A DNA stretch of 64,000 nucleotides from Ferrovibrio sp. MS7 (lineage in GTDB: Bacteria; Pseudomonadota; Alphaproteobacteria; Ferrovibrionales; Ferrovibrionaceae), in contig NZ_JBBKBA010000003.1 of assembly GCF_038404985.1 (NCBI RefSeq), positions 248,001 through 312,000 of the forward strand, in the 5' to 3' direction. Below are positions 23,509 through 32,617 of this stretch, in pieces. Numbering within the stretch: position 1 is the first letter of the stretch; each line of letters starts with the position of its first letter. Position numbers and translations under genes: made by a program. The notes beneath the pieces were generated by a model. That model was not told the origin of the DNA. It did no database searches and worked only from the letters and a program-made list of their open reading frames with translations.

Positions 23509-25611
23509 TCAAAGCCGGTTCAACGCGTCCAAGACAATGCCTTCGGTAAGCAACTGCGGCAGCACTTCCGGCGCAGCCGCCGGGTCCGCAGGGTAAAGCA
23601 CGTAAAGCGGCACACCGGAGCGGCCATACTGCCCGAGATACCGGGTGATGGCGGGATCGCGCCGCGTCCAGTCGCCTTTCAGCGCCAGCACGCGGCGCTC
23701 CGAGAGCTTGGCGGCGATGGTGGATGACGACAAAGCCGCGCCCTCGTTGACGATGCAGGTGACGCACCAGGCCGCCGTCAGGTTCACCAGCACCGGCCGA
23801 CCCTCGCGCCGTGCACTCTCGATTGTCGCCGTGTCGAAACGGCTCCAGGCGATGGCCGAGCCCGGTACCGAAACTTTCGCCTCGGCTGTCATCGTGGCTG
23901 GTTGTTCCTGCGGCAGGATCAGCAATGCCAGCGCAGCGGCAACAGCCGCCGCCGCCGGCAGCCGGGCCAGGGCGGGCCGCTTCGCCCCCTCGCCCTTGCC
24001 CCAGGCCCAGGCGGCGAAGCCAAGCAGCAGCATGCCGAGTAGACCGGCCAGCATGGCATCGGCACCGGCCTGCTGCGTCAGCACCCAGAGCAGCCAGGCG
24101 GCAGTGGCGAACATCGGGAAAGCCAGCGCCTGGCGGAACACCGTCATCCAGGTGCCGGGACGCGGCAGCAGGCGCGCAAGGCCCGGCGCTAGGCTGAACA
24201 GCAGGAAGGGCAAGGCCATGCCGAGGCCAAGCCCGAGAAATACCAGCATCGCCTGGGCCGGCGGCGCCGCCACGGCATAGCCGAGCGCCGCGCCCATGAA
24301 CGGCGCCGTGCAGGGCGTCGCCACCACCACCGCCAGCGCGCCGGTGAAAAAGGCGCCCATGCTGCCGCCACGCTCGGCGAGGCCGCCGCCCAGATTACTG
24401 GCGAAGCGGATCTCGAACAGACCGGCAAGGTTGAAGCCGATCAGCGCCATCAGGTAAGCCAGCCCCAGCACCACCAGCGGGCTCTGCAACTGGAAGCCCC
24501 AGCCGATGGCGGCGCCGCCGGCGCGCAAGGCCAGCAGGCTGCCGGCCAACAGCGCGAAAGTGGCGAGCACGCCCGCGGTATAGGCCAGGCCCTCGCGCCG
24601 CACCGCGCCGCGCTCGGCCTGCCCCAGTCGTGCAAAAGCCAGCGCCTTCATGAACAGGATCGGGAACACGCAAGGCATGATGTTGAGCAGCAGGCCACCC
24701 AGCATCGCCATCAGCAACGCCTCGATCGCCGTGACGCCAGGCGCCTGCGCTGCCTGCAATGGCGCAGCAGCCGCAGGCTTCGCCGATATCGTGAATGCCT
24801 GGCGTGCCGTGGTGCCATCGAGCTTCTCGGTCAGCACCAGCACGCCATCCAGCGGCGCCAGCGGCTTGCCCTTGTCGATGCCGCGCTCGATCTCCAGCGT
24901 CAGCCCCCTGGCATCAACGCGCAACGTCTGTGCCGCTGCATGCTGCACGGCATTGCCGTCGGAGGCGAAGAAATGCACCGCCTGCAGCCGTTCGGCATCG
25001 AGGCCCGGCGCCTCGATGCGCAGGCTCAGCCGCTCACCGCCGTCGGAAACACTGGCGCTCCATGGACTGATGCTGGGCTGCGCCTGGCGTGCCGCCGTGA
25101 ACAGCCCGGCCCAGCGCATATCCGGCGCGGCAGGCCCGGCGCTGATCGGCAGCGCCAAGCTCAGCTCCGCTTCCTCCGGAACACAGATTTTCTCGCAGGT
25201 CAGCCAGGTGGCACTGGCCTTCAATGCCACCGTCTCGCCAGGCCGGGCATCCTTCGGCGCCATCACCGCCACGGGCAGCAGGAACTCGCCCTCATAGCCG
25301 TAATTCACCAAAGGCGGGATCGGGATGCGCTGCGGCGCCGGCCACAGGATCTCGCCAGCCTGCCAGCCGGCGGGAAGTTCCCAGGCGATCTCGGTGGCGA
25401 GCCCGGAGTCGCCGGGATTACGCCAATAAGAATGCCAGTGTTCGCGATGCTTGAGCCGCAACGCCAGCCACAACGTCTCGCCGGGCGCAATGCCTGTGCG
25501 CTCGGCCACGAGTTCCGCTTCGGAATACTCGGTCTTAACCGCCTGGGCCGTGGCAAGCGACGGCACGAACAGCAGCAAGAGCAGCAGCGGCAGGAGGCGT
25601 ATTTTCTGCAT
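23509..25611 (-). CDS. DsbD/ScsB-family thiol:disulfide interchange protein
   Basis: A 700-aa membrane protein. It has a signal peptide (KIRLLPLLLLLLFVPS), a periplasmic DsbD-alpha-like domain of about 270 residues with TCEKICVPEEAELS, then about eight membrane helices (NIMPCVFPILFMKAL and VVATPCTAPFMGAALGY carry the paired membrane cysteines), and a C-terminal thioredoxin domain with AAWCVTCIVNE. The protein moves electrons from cytoplasmic thioredoxin to periplasmic partners. The downstream redoxin, 33 bases away, is the likely client. Start at 25611 is chosen by the signal peptide. Confidence 0.9.
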   Translation of the reverse strand: MQKIRLLPLLLLLLFVPSLATAQAVKTEYSEAELVAERTGIAPGETLWLALRLKHREHWHSYWRNPGDSGLATEIAWELPAGWQAGEILWPAPQRIPIPPLVNYGYEGEFLLPVAVMAPKDARPGETVALKASATWLTCEKICVPEEAELSLALPISAGPAAPDMRWAGLFTAARQAQPSISPWSASVSDGGERLSLRIEAPGLDAERLQAVHFFASDGNAVQHAAAQTLRVDARGLTLEIERGIDKGKPLAPLDGVLVLTEKLDGTTARQAFTISAKPAAAAPLQAAQAPGVTAIEALLMAMLGGLLLNIMPCVFPILFMKALAFARLGQAERGAVRREGLAYTAGVLATFALLAGSLLALRAGGAAIGWGFQLQSPLVVLGLAYLMALIGFNLAGLFEIRFASNLGGGLAERGGSMGAFFTGALAVVVATPCTAPFMGAALGYAVAAPPAQAMLVFLGLGLGMALPFLLFSLAPGLARLLPRPGTWMTVFRQALAFPMFATAAWLLWVLTQQAGADAMLAGLLGMLLLGFAAWAWGKGEGAKRPALARLPAAAAVAAALALLILPQEQPATMTAEAKVSVPGSAIAWSRFDTATIESARREGRPVLVNLTAAWCVTCIVNEGAALSSSTIAAKLSERRVLALKGDWTRRDPAITRYLGQYGRSGVPLYVLYPADPAAAPEVLPQLLTEGIVLDALNRL

Positions 25612-25697
25612 TAACGCCAGCCTACCGGAAGCCATGCCGGGGTCAATCCACCTCACGCCAGAGTGATGAGAGGATTGCGGCCCCCCGGAACCTGCTG

Positions 25698-27167
25698 TCA
25701 GCCCGCCAGCTTCTTCTTTAGCAGTTCATTCACGGCGGCCGGGTTGGCTTTGCCGCCCGATGCCTTCATGGTCTGGCCGACGAAGAAGCCGAACAGCTTG
25801 TCTTTGCCTGAGCGATACTCGGCCACCTTGTCGGCATTGGCCGCCATCACCTCGTCGATCACCTTTTCGATGGCGCCGGTATCCGTGACCTGGCGCATGC
25901 CCTTCTCATCGACGATGGTAAGCGCATCCTTGCCGGTCTCCACCATCAGCGCGAACACATCCTTGGCCAGACGGCCGGAGATGGTGTTGTCGGCGATCAG
26001 GTCGATCAGGCCGCCGAGCTTCGCGGCGGTGATGGTGAAGTCGGCCATGCTCTGGCCGGACTTGTTCAGCACGCCGAAATACTCGGTGATCACCCAGTTG
26101 GCGCAGAGCTTCGGGTCACGACCCTTGGCGACGGCTTCGTAGAAGTCAGCCGCCTCCTTCTCCGCCACCAGTACGCTGGCATCATAGGGGCTCAAGCCCA
26201 GCTTCTCGATGAAGCGCGCCTTCTTCTCGTCGGGCAGTTCCGGCAAAGTCGCCTTGATGCCATCGACCCAGGCCTGCTCGAATTCCAGCGGCAGCAGGTC
26301 GGGATCCGGGAAGTAGCGGTAGTCATGCGCTTCTTCCTTGGAGCGCATGCTGCGGGTGATGCCCTTGGCGGTATCGAACAGGCGGGTCTCCTGGTCGATC
26401 TTGCCGCCATCCTCCAGAATCTCGATCTGGCGGCGGGCTTCATACTCGATGGCCTGCTGCACGAAGCGCACGGAATTGACGTTCTTGATCTCGCAGCGGG
26501 TGCCCAGCGGGCCGCCTGGCTTGCGCACGGAGACGTTGACGTCGGCGCGCATCGAACCTTCGTCCATGTTGCCGTCGCAGGTGCCGAGATAGCGCAGGAT
26601 GGTGCGCAGCTTCTTGAGATAGAGGCCGGCTTCTTCCGAATTGCGCATGTCCGGCTCGGAGACGATCTCCATCAGCGCCACGCCGGAGCGGTTGAGGTCG
26701 ATGAAGCTCTCGCGCGGGCTCTGGTCATGCAGGCTCTTGCCAGCATCCTGTTCCAGATGCAGCCGCGTGATGCCGATGGTGCGGGTGCTGCCATCGGGCA
26801 TGTCGAGCAGCAATTCGCCCTTGCCCACCACCGGCTGCAGATACTGGCTGATCTGGTAGCCCTGCGGCAGATCGGCGTAGAAGTAGTTCTTGCGGTCGAA
26901 TACCGAATGCAGGTTGATCTGCGCCTTGAGGCCGAGGCCGGTGCGCACCGCCTGCTCGACGCAGAAGCCGTTGATCACCGGCAGCATGCCGGGCATGGCG
27001 GCATCGACAAGGCTGACCTGATGGTTCGGCGCCGCACCGAATTCGGTAGCGGCACCGGAGAACAGCTTGGCCTTGGAAGCGACCTGGGCATGCACTTCCA
27101 TGCCGATGACGATTTCCCACGGACCAGTAGCGCCCTGGATATAGTTCTTTTCCGGATTCTCGCTCAT
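25698..27167 (-). CDS. gatB: Asp-tRNA(Asn)/Glu-tRNA(Gln) amidotransferase subunit B
   Basis: A 489-aa GatB. The N-terminal [10 protein letters not shown]-type motif (here [20 protein letters not shown]), then [41 protein letters not shown] and the [12 protein letters not shown] motif are diagnostic. The C-terminal YqeY-like tail domain starts near residue 330. GatB activates the mischarged tRNA with ATP and, with GatA and GatC, converts Glu-tRNA(Gln) or Asp-tRNA(Asn) to the amide. Start at 27167 is one base after the gatA stop, fitting the gatC-gatA-gatB operon. Confidence 0.97.
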   Translation of the reverse strand: MSENPEKNYIQGATGPWEIVIGMEVHAQVASKAKLFSGAATEFGAAPNHQVSLVDAAMPGMLPVINGFCVEQAVRTGLGLKAQINLHSVFDRKNYFYADLPQGYQISQYLQPVVGKGELLLDMPDGSTRTIGITRLHLEQDAGKSLHDQSPRESFIDLNRSGVALMEIVSEPDMRNSEEAGLYLKKLRTILRYLGTCDGNMDEGSMRADVNVSVRKPGGPLGTRCEIKNVNSVRFVQQAIEYEARRQIEILEDGGKIDQETRLFDTAKGITRSMRSKEEAHDYRYFPDPDLLPLEFEQAWVDGIKATLPELPDEKKARFIEKLGLSPYDASVLVAEKEAADFYEAVAKGRDPKLCANWVITEYFGVLNKSGQSMADFTITAAKLGGLIDLIADNTISGRLAKDVFALMVETGKDALTIVDEKGMRQVTDTGAIEKVIDEVMAANADKVAEYRSGKDKLFGFFVGQTMKASGGKANPAAVNELLKKKLAG

Positions 27168-27168
27168 G

Positions 27169-28647
27169 TCACTTGCTCCACCAGGCTTCCGGCATCGCCT
27201 TGTAATCCGCCGCCTGCTCGATGCTGCGCGCCACGCGTAGCAGGGTCGCTTCATCGAACGGCTTGCCGATGAGCTGCAGGCCGAGCGGCAGGCCATCGCT
27301 GTTCAGATTGGTCGGCACCGAAATCGCCGGCACGCCGGCCAGGTTGATCGGCACGGTGAACACGTCGTTGAGATACATCGCCACCGGATCGTCGCTGTTG
27401 GCGCCAATCGGGAAAGCGGCATTCGGCGAGGTCGGCGTCAGGATTGCATCGACACGCTGGAAGGCGGTGTCGAAATCCTTCTTGATCAGCGTCCGCACCT
27501 TCTGCGCCTTGGTGTAATAGGCATCGTAATAGCCCGCCGAGAGCACATAGGTGCCGATCATGATGCGGCGCTGCACCTCGCGGCCGAAACCGGCACCGCG
27601 GGTATTCTCATACATCTCGGTGAGGTCCTTGCCCGGCACGCGCAGGCCGTAGCGCACGCCATCGTAGCGTGCGAGATTCGACGAGGCTTCGGCCGGTGCG
27701 ACGATGTAGTATGCGGCAAGTGCGTGGTATGTGTGCGGTAGGCTGATATCCACCACTTCGGCCCCGGCGGCACGCAGCCATTCCTTGCCGCGCTCCCAGA
27801 GCGCGGCGATTTCCGGGTTCATGCCGTCCATGCGGTATTCGCGCGGAATACCGATGCGCAGCCCCTTCACGCCGGCGTCCAGATTGGCGGTGTAATCCGC
27901 CACCGGCAGATCCACCGAGGTGCTGTCCTTGGTATCGAAGCCGGCCATGCCCTGCAGCAGCAGCGCGCAATCGCGCACGGTCTTGCCCATCGGGCCGGCC
28001 TGATCCAGCGACGAGGCATAGGCGATGATGCCCCAGCGCGAAACGCGGCCATAGGTCGGCTTGATGCCGGTGACGCCGCACAAGGCCGCCGGCTGGCGGA
28101 TCGAACCGCCGGTATCGGTGGCGGTGGCGCCGAGCGCGAAGCCGGCGGCGACGGCGGCGGCGGAACCGCCTGACGAGCCGCCCGGCACCAGCTTCTCGCC
28201 ATTCTTGCCGCGCCAGGGATTCACCGTCGGGCCGTAATAGCTGCTCTCGGTGGAGGAGCCCATGGCGAACTCATCCAGGTTCACCTTGCCCAGCATCACC
28301 GCGCCCTCGGCCCACAGCTTGGCGGTGGCGGTGGATTCATAGGCCGGCTTGAAGCCATCCAGGATGTGGCTGGCCGCCGTGGTCAGCACGCCCTCGGTGC
28401 AGAACAGGTCCTTCACCGCGATGGGGATGCCGTCCAGCAGACCAGCCGAACCAGCGGCGCGGCGCGCATCGGAGGCGCGCGCCATGGCAATCGCCTGCTC
28501 TGGCGTTTCGGTGATCACGGCATTCAGCGGCTTGGCCGCCTGCATCGCCTTGATGCAGGCCTCGGTCAGCTCGACGCTGGTGAATTCCTTCTTGGCCAGG
28601 CCGGCAAGCGCGTCGGCGATGGTCAGGCGGGCGGGATCGAGGCTCAT
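27169..28647 (-). CDS. gatA: Asp-tRNA(Asn)/Glu-tRNA(Gln) amidotransferase subunit A
   Basis: A 492-aa amidase-signature protein. It shows [18 protein letters not shown] with the catalytic Lys, [18 protein letters not shown] with the Ser-rich loop, and [16 protein letters not shown] with the second Ser and the nucleophile. It releases ammonia from glutamine for the GatB reaction. Its ATG overlaps the gatC stop (TAATG) and one base separates it from gatB. Confidence 0.97.
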   Translation of the reverse strand: MSLDPARLTIADALAGLAKKEFTSVELTEACIKAMQAAKPLNAVITETPEQAIAMARASDARRAAGSAGLLDGIPIAVKDLFCTEGVLTTAASHILDGFKPAYESTATAKLWAEGAVMLGKVNLDEFAMGSSTESSYYGPTVNPWRGKNGEKLVPGGSSGGSAAAVAAGFALGATATDTGGSIRQPAALCGVTGIKPTYGRVSRWGIIAYASSLDQAGPMGKTVRDCALLLQGMAGFDTKDSTSVDLPVADYTANLDAGVKGLRIGIPREYRMDGMNPEIAALWERGKEWLRAAGAEVVDISLPHTYHALAAYYIVAPAEASSNLARYDGVRYGLRVPGKDLTEMYENTRGAGFGREVQRRIMIGTYVLSAGYYDAYYTKAQKVRTLIKKDFDTAFQRVDAILTPTSPNAAFPIGANSDDPVAMYLNDVFTVPINLAGVPAISVPTNLNSDGLPLGLQLIGKPFDEATLLRVARSIEQAADYKAMPEAWWSK

Positions 28648-28934
28648 TATTCAACCACCTTGGGAACCGTGTAGAAGCTGCCCTGGCGGCCGGGCGCGTT
28701 CTTCAGCACCGCCTCTTCGTTGCCGCCATCGTTGACCACGTCCTCGCGCTGGCGCAGCTTCATCGGCGCCACCGAGGTCATCGGCGCCACATTGTCGGTA
28801 TTCACCGCCTGCAATTCCTCGACGAAGGAGAGAATCTTGTTCAACTCGGCCGTCATCGCCTCCTGGCGTTCCGGCTCCAGTTTCAGCCGCGCCAGCTTGG
28901 CGATCTTCGCCACCGTCGCTTTATCCAATGACAT
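28647..28934 (-). CDS. gatC: Asp-tRNA(Asn)/Glu-tRNA(Gln) amidotransferase subunit C
   Basis: A 95-aa GatC. The N-terminal helix [15 protein letters not shown] and the [20 protein letters not shown] segment match the family, and the C-terminus has the [11 protein letters not shown] tail. It stabilises the GatA-GatB complex. It heads the operon, is divergent from ruvX with a 63-base gap, and its stop overlaps gatA. Confidence 0.95.
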   Translation of the reverse strand: MSLDKATVAKIAKLARLKLEPERQEAMTAELNKILSFVEELQAVNTDNVAPMTSVAPMKLRQREDVVNDGGNEEAVLKNAPGRQGSFYTVPKVVE

Positions 28935-28997
28935 GCGCTGTCCGTTCGTGCTAGCAGGTCGGAATCATTACGAAAATCGCGGCGGAAAGTAGCATTC

Positions 28998-29543
28998 GTG
29001 ACCCTTCCCGGCAACCCATCCTCACCCCCCTCAAGCCCTGGCCCAAAACGCCCGCCGAAGCCTGGCGCGGCGCCGCTCTGGCTCGGCGAAAACCAGCGTT
29101 TCCTGGGGCTGGACCTCGGCACCAAGACCATCGGCCTGGCGCTTTCCGATGTGGGGCACAAGATCGCCACGCCCTATGCCACGATAGCGCGCAAGAAGCT
29201 GAAAGACGACGTCGCCGAACTCACCCGCATCACTACCAAGGAAGGCGTCGGCGGCCTGGTGCTGGGCCTGCCGGTGAACATGGATGGCACCGAGGGGCCA
29301 CGCTGCCAGGCGGCCCGCGCCTTCGCCCGCAACCTTGGCCCGCTGCTGCCGCTGCCGCTGACCTACTGGGATGAACGGCTCTCCACCGTCGCCGTGCAGC
29401 GCATGATGGTGGAAGCCGATTTAAGCCGCGCGCGCCGCGCAGAACTGGTGGACAAGCTGGCCGCCGGCTACATCCTGCAGGCCTATCTCGACTGGCTGCG
29501 CGGCCAGGAACCGGCAGCGGCGGATCAGTCCGGCAGCCCGTAG
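28998..29543 (+). CDS. ruvX: Holliday junction resolvase-like protein YqgF/RuvX
   Basis: A 181-aa protein with the RNase H-like fold: FLGLDLGTKTIGLALSD near residue 35, GGLVLGLPVNMDGTEGPR, and YWDERLSTVAVQRMM. The family processes pre-16S rRNA or resolves junction-like DNA. The first 35 residues are Pro-rich and not part of the fold, so a start further downstream is possible; GTG at 28998 is the longest. Its 3' end overlaps the convergent substrate-binding-protein gene by 19 bases. Confidence 0.9.
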   Translation: MTLPGNPSSPPSSPGPKRPPKPGAAPLWLGENQRFLGLDLGTKTIGLALSDVGHKIATPYATIARKKLKDDVAELTRITTKEGVGGLVLGLPVNMDGTEGPRCQAARAFARNLGPLLPLPLTYWDERLSTVAVQRMMVEADLSRARRAELVDKLAAGYILQAYLDWLRGQEPAAADQSGSP

Positions 29544-30274
29544 CGCTGCTTCAGCGCGCTGAGCATCGCAGTCTCGCGCTGCATCCATTGATCCAGCCGC
29601 TGCAGCAGGTCCTTGTTGTCGCGGGTGGAAACGTAATAGCTACCGCGCTGATGCGGCAGCCGTTGATCGAAAACCAGCGTCTCGTCCGGCAGCATCATGA
29701 TGTAGCGCATCTGGTGCTTCAGCACTTCCACATTGCCGAACAAACCCTCTGCCTGCCCCAGCAATGTCTCGCGGATCGAGGCGCCGAGTGACGTCAGTTC
29801 AATCAGGGCCGGCGGCTGTAATTGCCAGGGCGTAGCCGCCGGCAGGCTGAAACCGCGCACCATGGCCAGGGTATGCAGCGGCTCGGCCGGCTGTTTCAGC
29901 CGTTCCGGCTTCACCATGATGCCGTCGATATAGCCCACCACCGGCTGGCTGTAGGTCACACCCGCAGCCTGCTTCGGCTCCGGCTGCCAGCTCGGGTGAT
30001 CGGGGTATTTGAAGGTGATGCGGCCTTCCAGCAGCGCCTGGTGCAGGCGCACCACCGGCAGCGGACGGTATTCCACCGTCAGCCCCTCGGCGGCGGCGAA
30101 GGCATCGAAGAATTCACGCCCGAAGCCGCGATAAGTGCCAGACAGCGTGGTGTAATGCGGCGGGTAATCGAGATCCTCGACGCCGACAATTATGCCACGC
30201 GGCTGAGACCGGACATCGAAGCCGACGCCGAGTGCAGCCACCGCTAGAAATATGTACACAAACAATCTAACCAC
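29525..30274 (-). CDS. Periplasmic substrate-binding protein, family 3-like
   Basis: About 249 aa. The N-terminal VRLFVYIFLAVAALGVG is a signal-type hydrophobic segment, followed by a PBPb-like domain: GIIVGVEDLDYPPHYTT, YRGFGREFFDAFAAAEG and a later IPHQR-like LPHQRGSYYVSTRD strand. No ABC permease or ATPase genes are nearby, so it may feed a distant transporter or act as a sensor. The frame is open to 30364, but GTG at 30274 fits the signal peptide better. It overlaps the ruvX 3' end. Confidence 0.75.
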   Translation of the reverse strand: MVRLFVYIFLAVAALGVGFDVRSQPRGIIVGVEDLDYPPHYTTLSGTYRGFGREFFDAFAAAEGLTVEYRPLPVVRLHQALLEGRITFKYPDHPSWQPEPKQAAGVTYSQPVVGYIDGIMVKPERLKQPAEPLHTLAMVRGFSLPAATPWQLQPPALIELTSLGASIRETLLGQAEGLFGNVEVLKHQMRYIMMLPDETLVFDQRLPHQRGSYYVSTRDNKDLLQRLDQWMQRETAMLSALKQRYGLPD

Positions 30275-30438
30275 AAGAGGTTTTTGCCATAGGGCCAGGG
30301 GCAGCACAAGTGAGCTTTGCTGCGCGGCACCGCAAATCACAACCAGGGCTGTGTTTTTGGGCAAAAACCGCTACAGTGCATGCAACCGGCGGTAAAGCCG
30401 GGATGGAAACGCCGCCGCCAGCATAACCCAAACCGCTA

Positions 30439-31662
30439 ATGACCGATCTCGCCCTCCCTGCCGGCCAGAAGCCGGAATTGCCCTTCCGCGACATGCAGGT
30501 GATGGCGCTGATCGGGCTGGCGCATGGCATCAGCCATTTCTTCCAGCTTGTGCTGCCGAGCCTGTTTCCGCTGCTCAAAGATGATTTCCAGGTCAGCTAT
30601 ACCCAGCTCGGCGCCGTGATGACTGTGTTCTATGTCACCTCCGGCCTGTTGCAGACGCCGGCCGGTTTCCTGGTCGACCGCATCGGCGCGCGCAACGTGC
30701 TGCTTGGCGGCCTCGGCCTCTATTGCGCCGGCATACTGCTCTATGGCCTGGCACCAAGCTTCTGGATGCTGTTTCCCATCGCCCTGCTCGCCGGCGCCGG
30801 CAACAGCGTGTTCCATCCCGCCGATTACTCGATCCTCAATGCCTCGGTGAACCAGACCAGGCTCGGCCGCGCCTATGGCTCGCATACGCTGGGCGGCAAT
30901 CTCGGCTGGGCGCTGGCGCCGCCGCTGATGGCCGGTGCGGCCTTGCTGCTCGGCTGGCGCGGCGCGCTTGCGCTGGCGGCGGTGATCGGTTTCGCCACCC
31001 TGGCCTTGCTGCTGCTTGGCCGTGAGCGCCTGGCCGAGGATGTGAACAGCAAGGGCCGCGCCCAATCCGCCGGCGGCGACAAGGCCAGCCTCGCGCCCAT
31101 GCTCAGCCTGCCGGTGCTGGTCTGCTTCGGCTATTTCCTGCTGCTCGCCATCGGGCTGGTGGCGATCCAGAATTTCCTGCCGACCACGCTGGATGCGCTG
31201 CATGGCACGCCGCTCAGCCTCGCCACTATCGCCCTCACCAGCTTCCTGCTCGGCGCTTCCGCCGGCGTGATGCTGGGCGGCATTGTGGCGGACCGCGGCA
31301 TTCCGCCGGGCAAGATCGTGGTGTTCGGCCTGCTCAGCGCCGCTGCCCTGCTGCTGCTGGTGGCGCGCTTCGACCTGCCGGCCTTGCCGATGGTCGCGGC
31401 GATTGCTGCCGCCGGCTTCCTGCAAGGCAGCACCACGCCATCGCGCGACCTGATCGTGCGCGCCGCCGCGCCCAAGGGCGCCTCGGGCCGCGTGTTCGGT
31501 TTCGTCTATTCCGGCCTCGATGCCGGCTCGGCCCTGGCGCCGCTGGCGGTCGGGCTGCTGCTCGACCACGGCGCACCGCAGCATGTGCTGGTGCTGTCAG
31601 CGGCAACCTTTGCGCTGACCACGCTCACCGTCTACGGCATCCGCCGCGTCAGCGCGCAATAG
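30439..31662 (+). CDS. MFS transporter, fosmidomycin-resistance (Fsr)-like
   Basis: A 407-aa protein with twelve predicted membrane helices. The first loop and helices read GLAHGISHFFQLVLPSLFPL and TQLGAVMTVFYVTSGLLQTP, and the inner loop motif GFLVDRIGARNVLLGG matches MFS motif A. The HGxxHFFQxxLPxLFP pattern is typical of the Fsr subgroup, known for drug efflux. Substrate here is not known. It is divergent from the substrate-binding protein gene and stands alone. Confidence 0.87.
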   Translation: MTDLALPAGQKPELPFRDMQVMALIGLAHGISHFFQLVLPSLFPLLKDDFQVSYTQLGAVMTVFYVTSGLLQTPAGFLVDRIGARNVLLGGLGLYCAGILLYGLAPSFWMLFPIALLAGAGNSVFHPADYSILNASVNQTRLGRAYGSHTLGGNLGWALAPPLMAGAALLLGWRGALALAAVIGFATLALLLLGRERLAEDVNSKGRAQSAGGDKASLAPMLSLPVLVCFGYFLLLAIGLVAIQNFLPTTLDALHGTPLSLATIALTSFLLGASAGVMLGGIVADRGIPPGKIVVFGLLSAAALLLLVARFDLPALPMVAAIAAAGFLQGSTTPSRDLIVRAAAPKGASGRVFGFVYSGLDAGSALAPLAVGLLLDHGAPQHVLVLSAATFALTTLTVYGIRRVSAQ

Positions 31663-31680
31663 GCTTCAGTTCAATAGCCC

Positions 31681-32085
31681 CTAGTTTATTAGCATGGGCT
31701 GGCGCTGGCGCAGTTCGGCGTTCACCATCGGGCCACCCTCTCCTGGCAGACTGATGCGGCTGGCGGTGACGGCGACATGGCCCGGCTCGACGCCGCGCGC
31801 CAGCAGGTAATCACGCACGGCTTCGGCACGCGCCAGGCTGAGCATCACGGCCTCGTCGCCCTCATCCAGCGAAGCTTCGCCGGTAAGGGTCAGTTCAGCA
31901 TCATCGAGCAGCGCCACCTGAGTATCCAGCACGCGCTGCGCCAGATCGCTCAAGCCCGCCGATTGCTCGGAGAAGAATACAACCGTCTGTTTCAGCGTGT
32001 AGTCACGCTCTGCCTCCTGTGCCAGGACAGCGCCCGGCAGGGAAAGCATCAGGGTGGTTATCAGGGCAACAGCACGCATGGCCAT
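31681..32085 (-). CDS. Small OmpA-like periplasmic protein
   Basis: A 134-aa protein with a signal peptide (RAVALITTLMLSLPGAVLAQ). The mature part has the OmpA-C pattern: QTVVFFSEQSAGLSD, LTGEASLDEGDEAVMLSLAR, RAEAVRDYLLARGV, ending in a polar tail. OmpA-like domains bind peptidoglycan. The usual D and R that contact diaminopimelate are only partly retained. It converges on the MFS gene with 18 bases between stops. Confidence 0.75.
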   Translation of the reverse strand: MAMRAVALITTLMLSLPGAVLAQEAERDYTLKQTVVFFSEQSAGLSDLAQRVLDTQVALLDDAELTLTGEASLDEGDEAVMLSLARAEAVRDYLLARGVEPGHVAVTASRISLPGEGGPMVNAELRQRQPMLIN

Positions 32086-32180
32086 CCTCCTTGATCGGAT
32101 GGCCCTAGACTCCCGCCAGATTGGGGCCGCTTTGTGGCCCTGTTATGGAATCACTTTGACACTGCCGCCGGAAAACCACG

Positions 32181-32558
32181 TTAAACCGTTTCGAAATGAT
32201 AGGTTTTCGAAATAATCTGCCAACGGCCATCGAGCAGCACGAAGTTCAGGTAGTCGGTGAACAGGCGCGGCAGGATGGCGCAATTCAGCTTCACCAGCGC
32301 CGTGTTCGGCCCGGTGACATCCAGCAGCAGCAGGCGCTCATGCTCGCGGCCCTGGCCCTTCGACTTGGCGGACGGGCGGGAATTCACCAGGTCGTACCAC
32401 TGCTGCTGGTCCACATTCACCAGGGTGTTGCCGGTGGTGCAGTAGAGATGCGCCGCCGGATGGAACGCCTGCGCCAGTTTCTTGGTGTCGCCTTCATACA
32501 ACCCATCGAGATAGGTCTGCACCACGGCGAGAATGTCCTGCTCTGGACGATTATGCAT
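32181..32558 (-). CDS. NTF2-like/lumazine-binding-type small protein
   Basis: A 125-aa protein of the NTF2-like alpha+beta fold. It starts with QDILAVVQTYLDGLYEGDTK, then FHPAAHLYCTTG, and ends with DYLNFVLLDGRWQIISKTYHF, the typical last strands of the putative lumazine-binding family. Function unknown; such proteins bind small molecules or act as simple isomerases/hydratases. Start at 32558 is chosen by fold and GGAGG-type site upstream. It is divergent from the dipeptidase gene. Confidence 0.8.
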   Translation of the reverse strand: MHNRPEQDILAVVQTYLDGLYEGDTKKLAQAFHPAAHLYCTTGNTLVNVDQQQWYDLVNSRPSAKSKGQGREHERLLLLDVTGPNTALVKLNCAILPRLFTDYLNFVLLDGRWQIISKTYHFETV

Positions 32559-32617
32559 TGTTTGGTTTCCTCCTGGCTGCCTGCGCCGCATAATCGCCCG
32601 CGAAGCAGGAGGACGCA

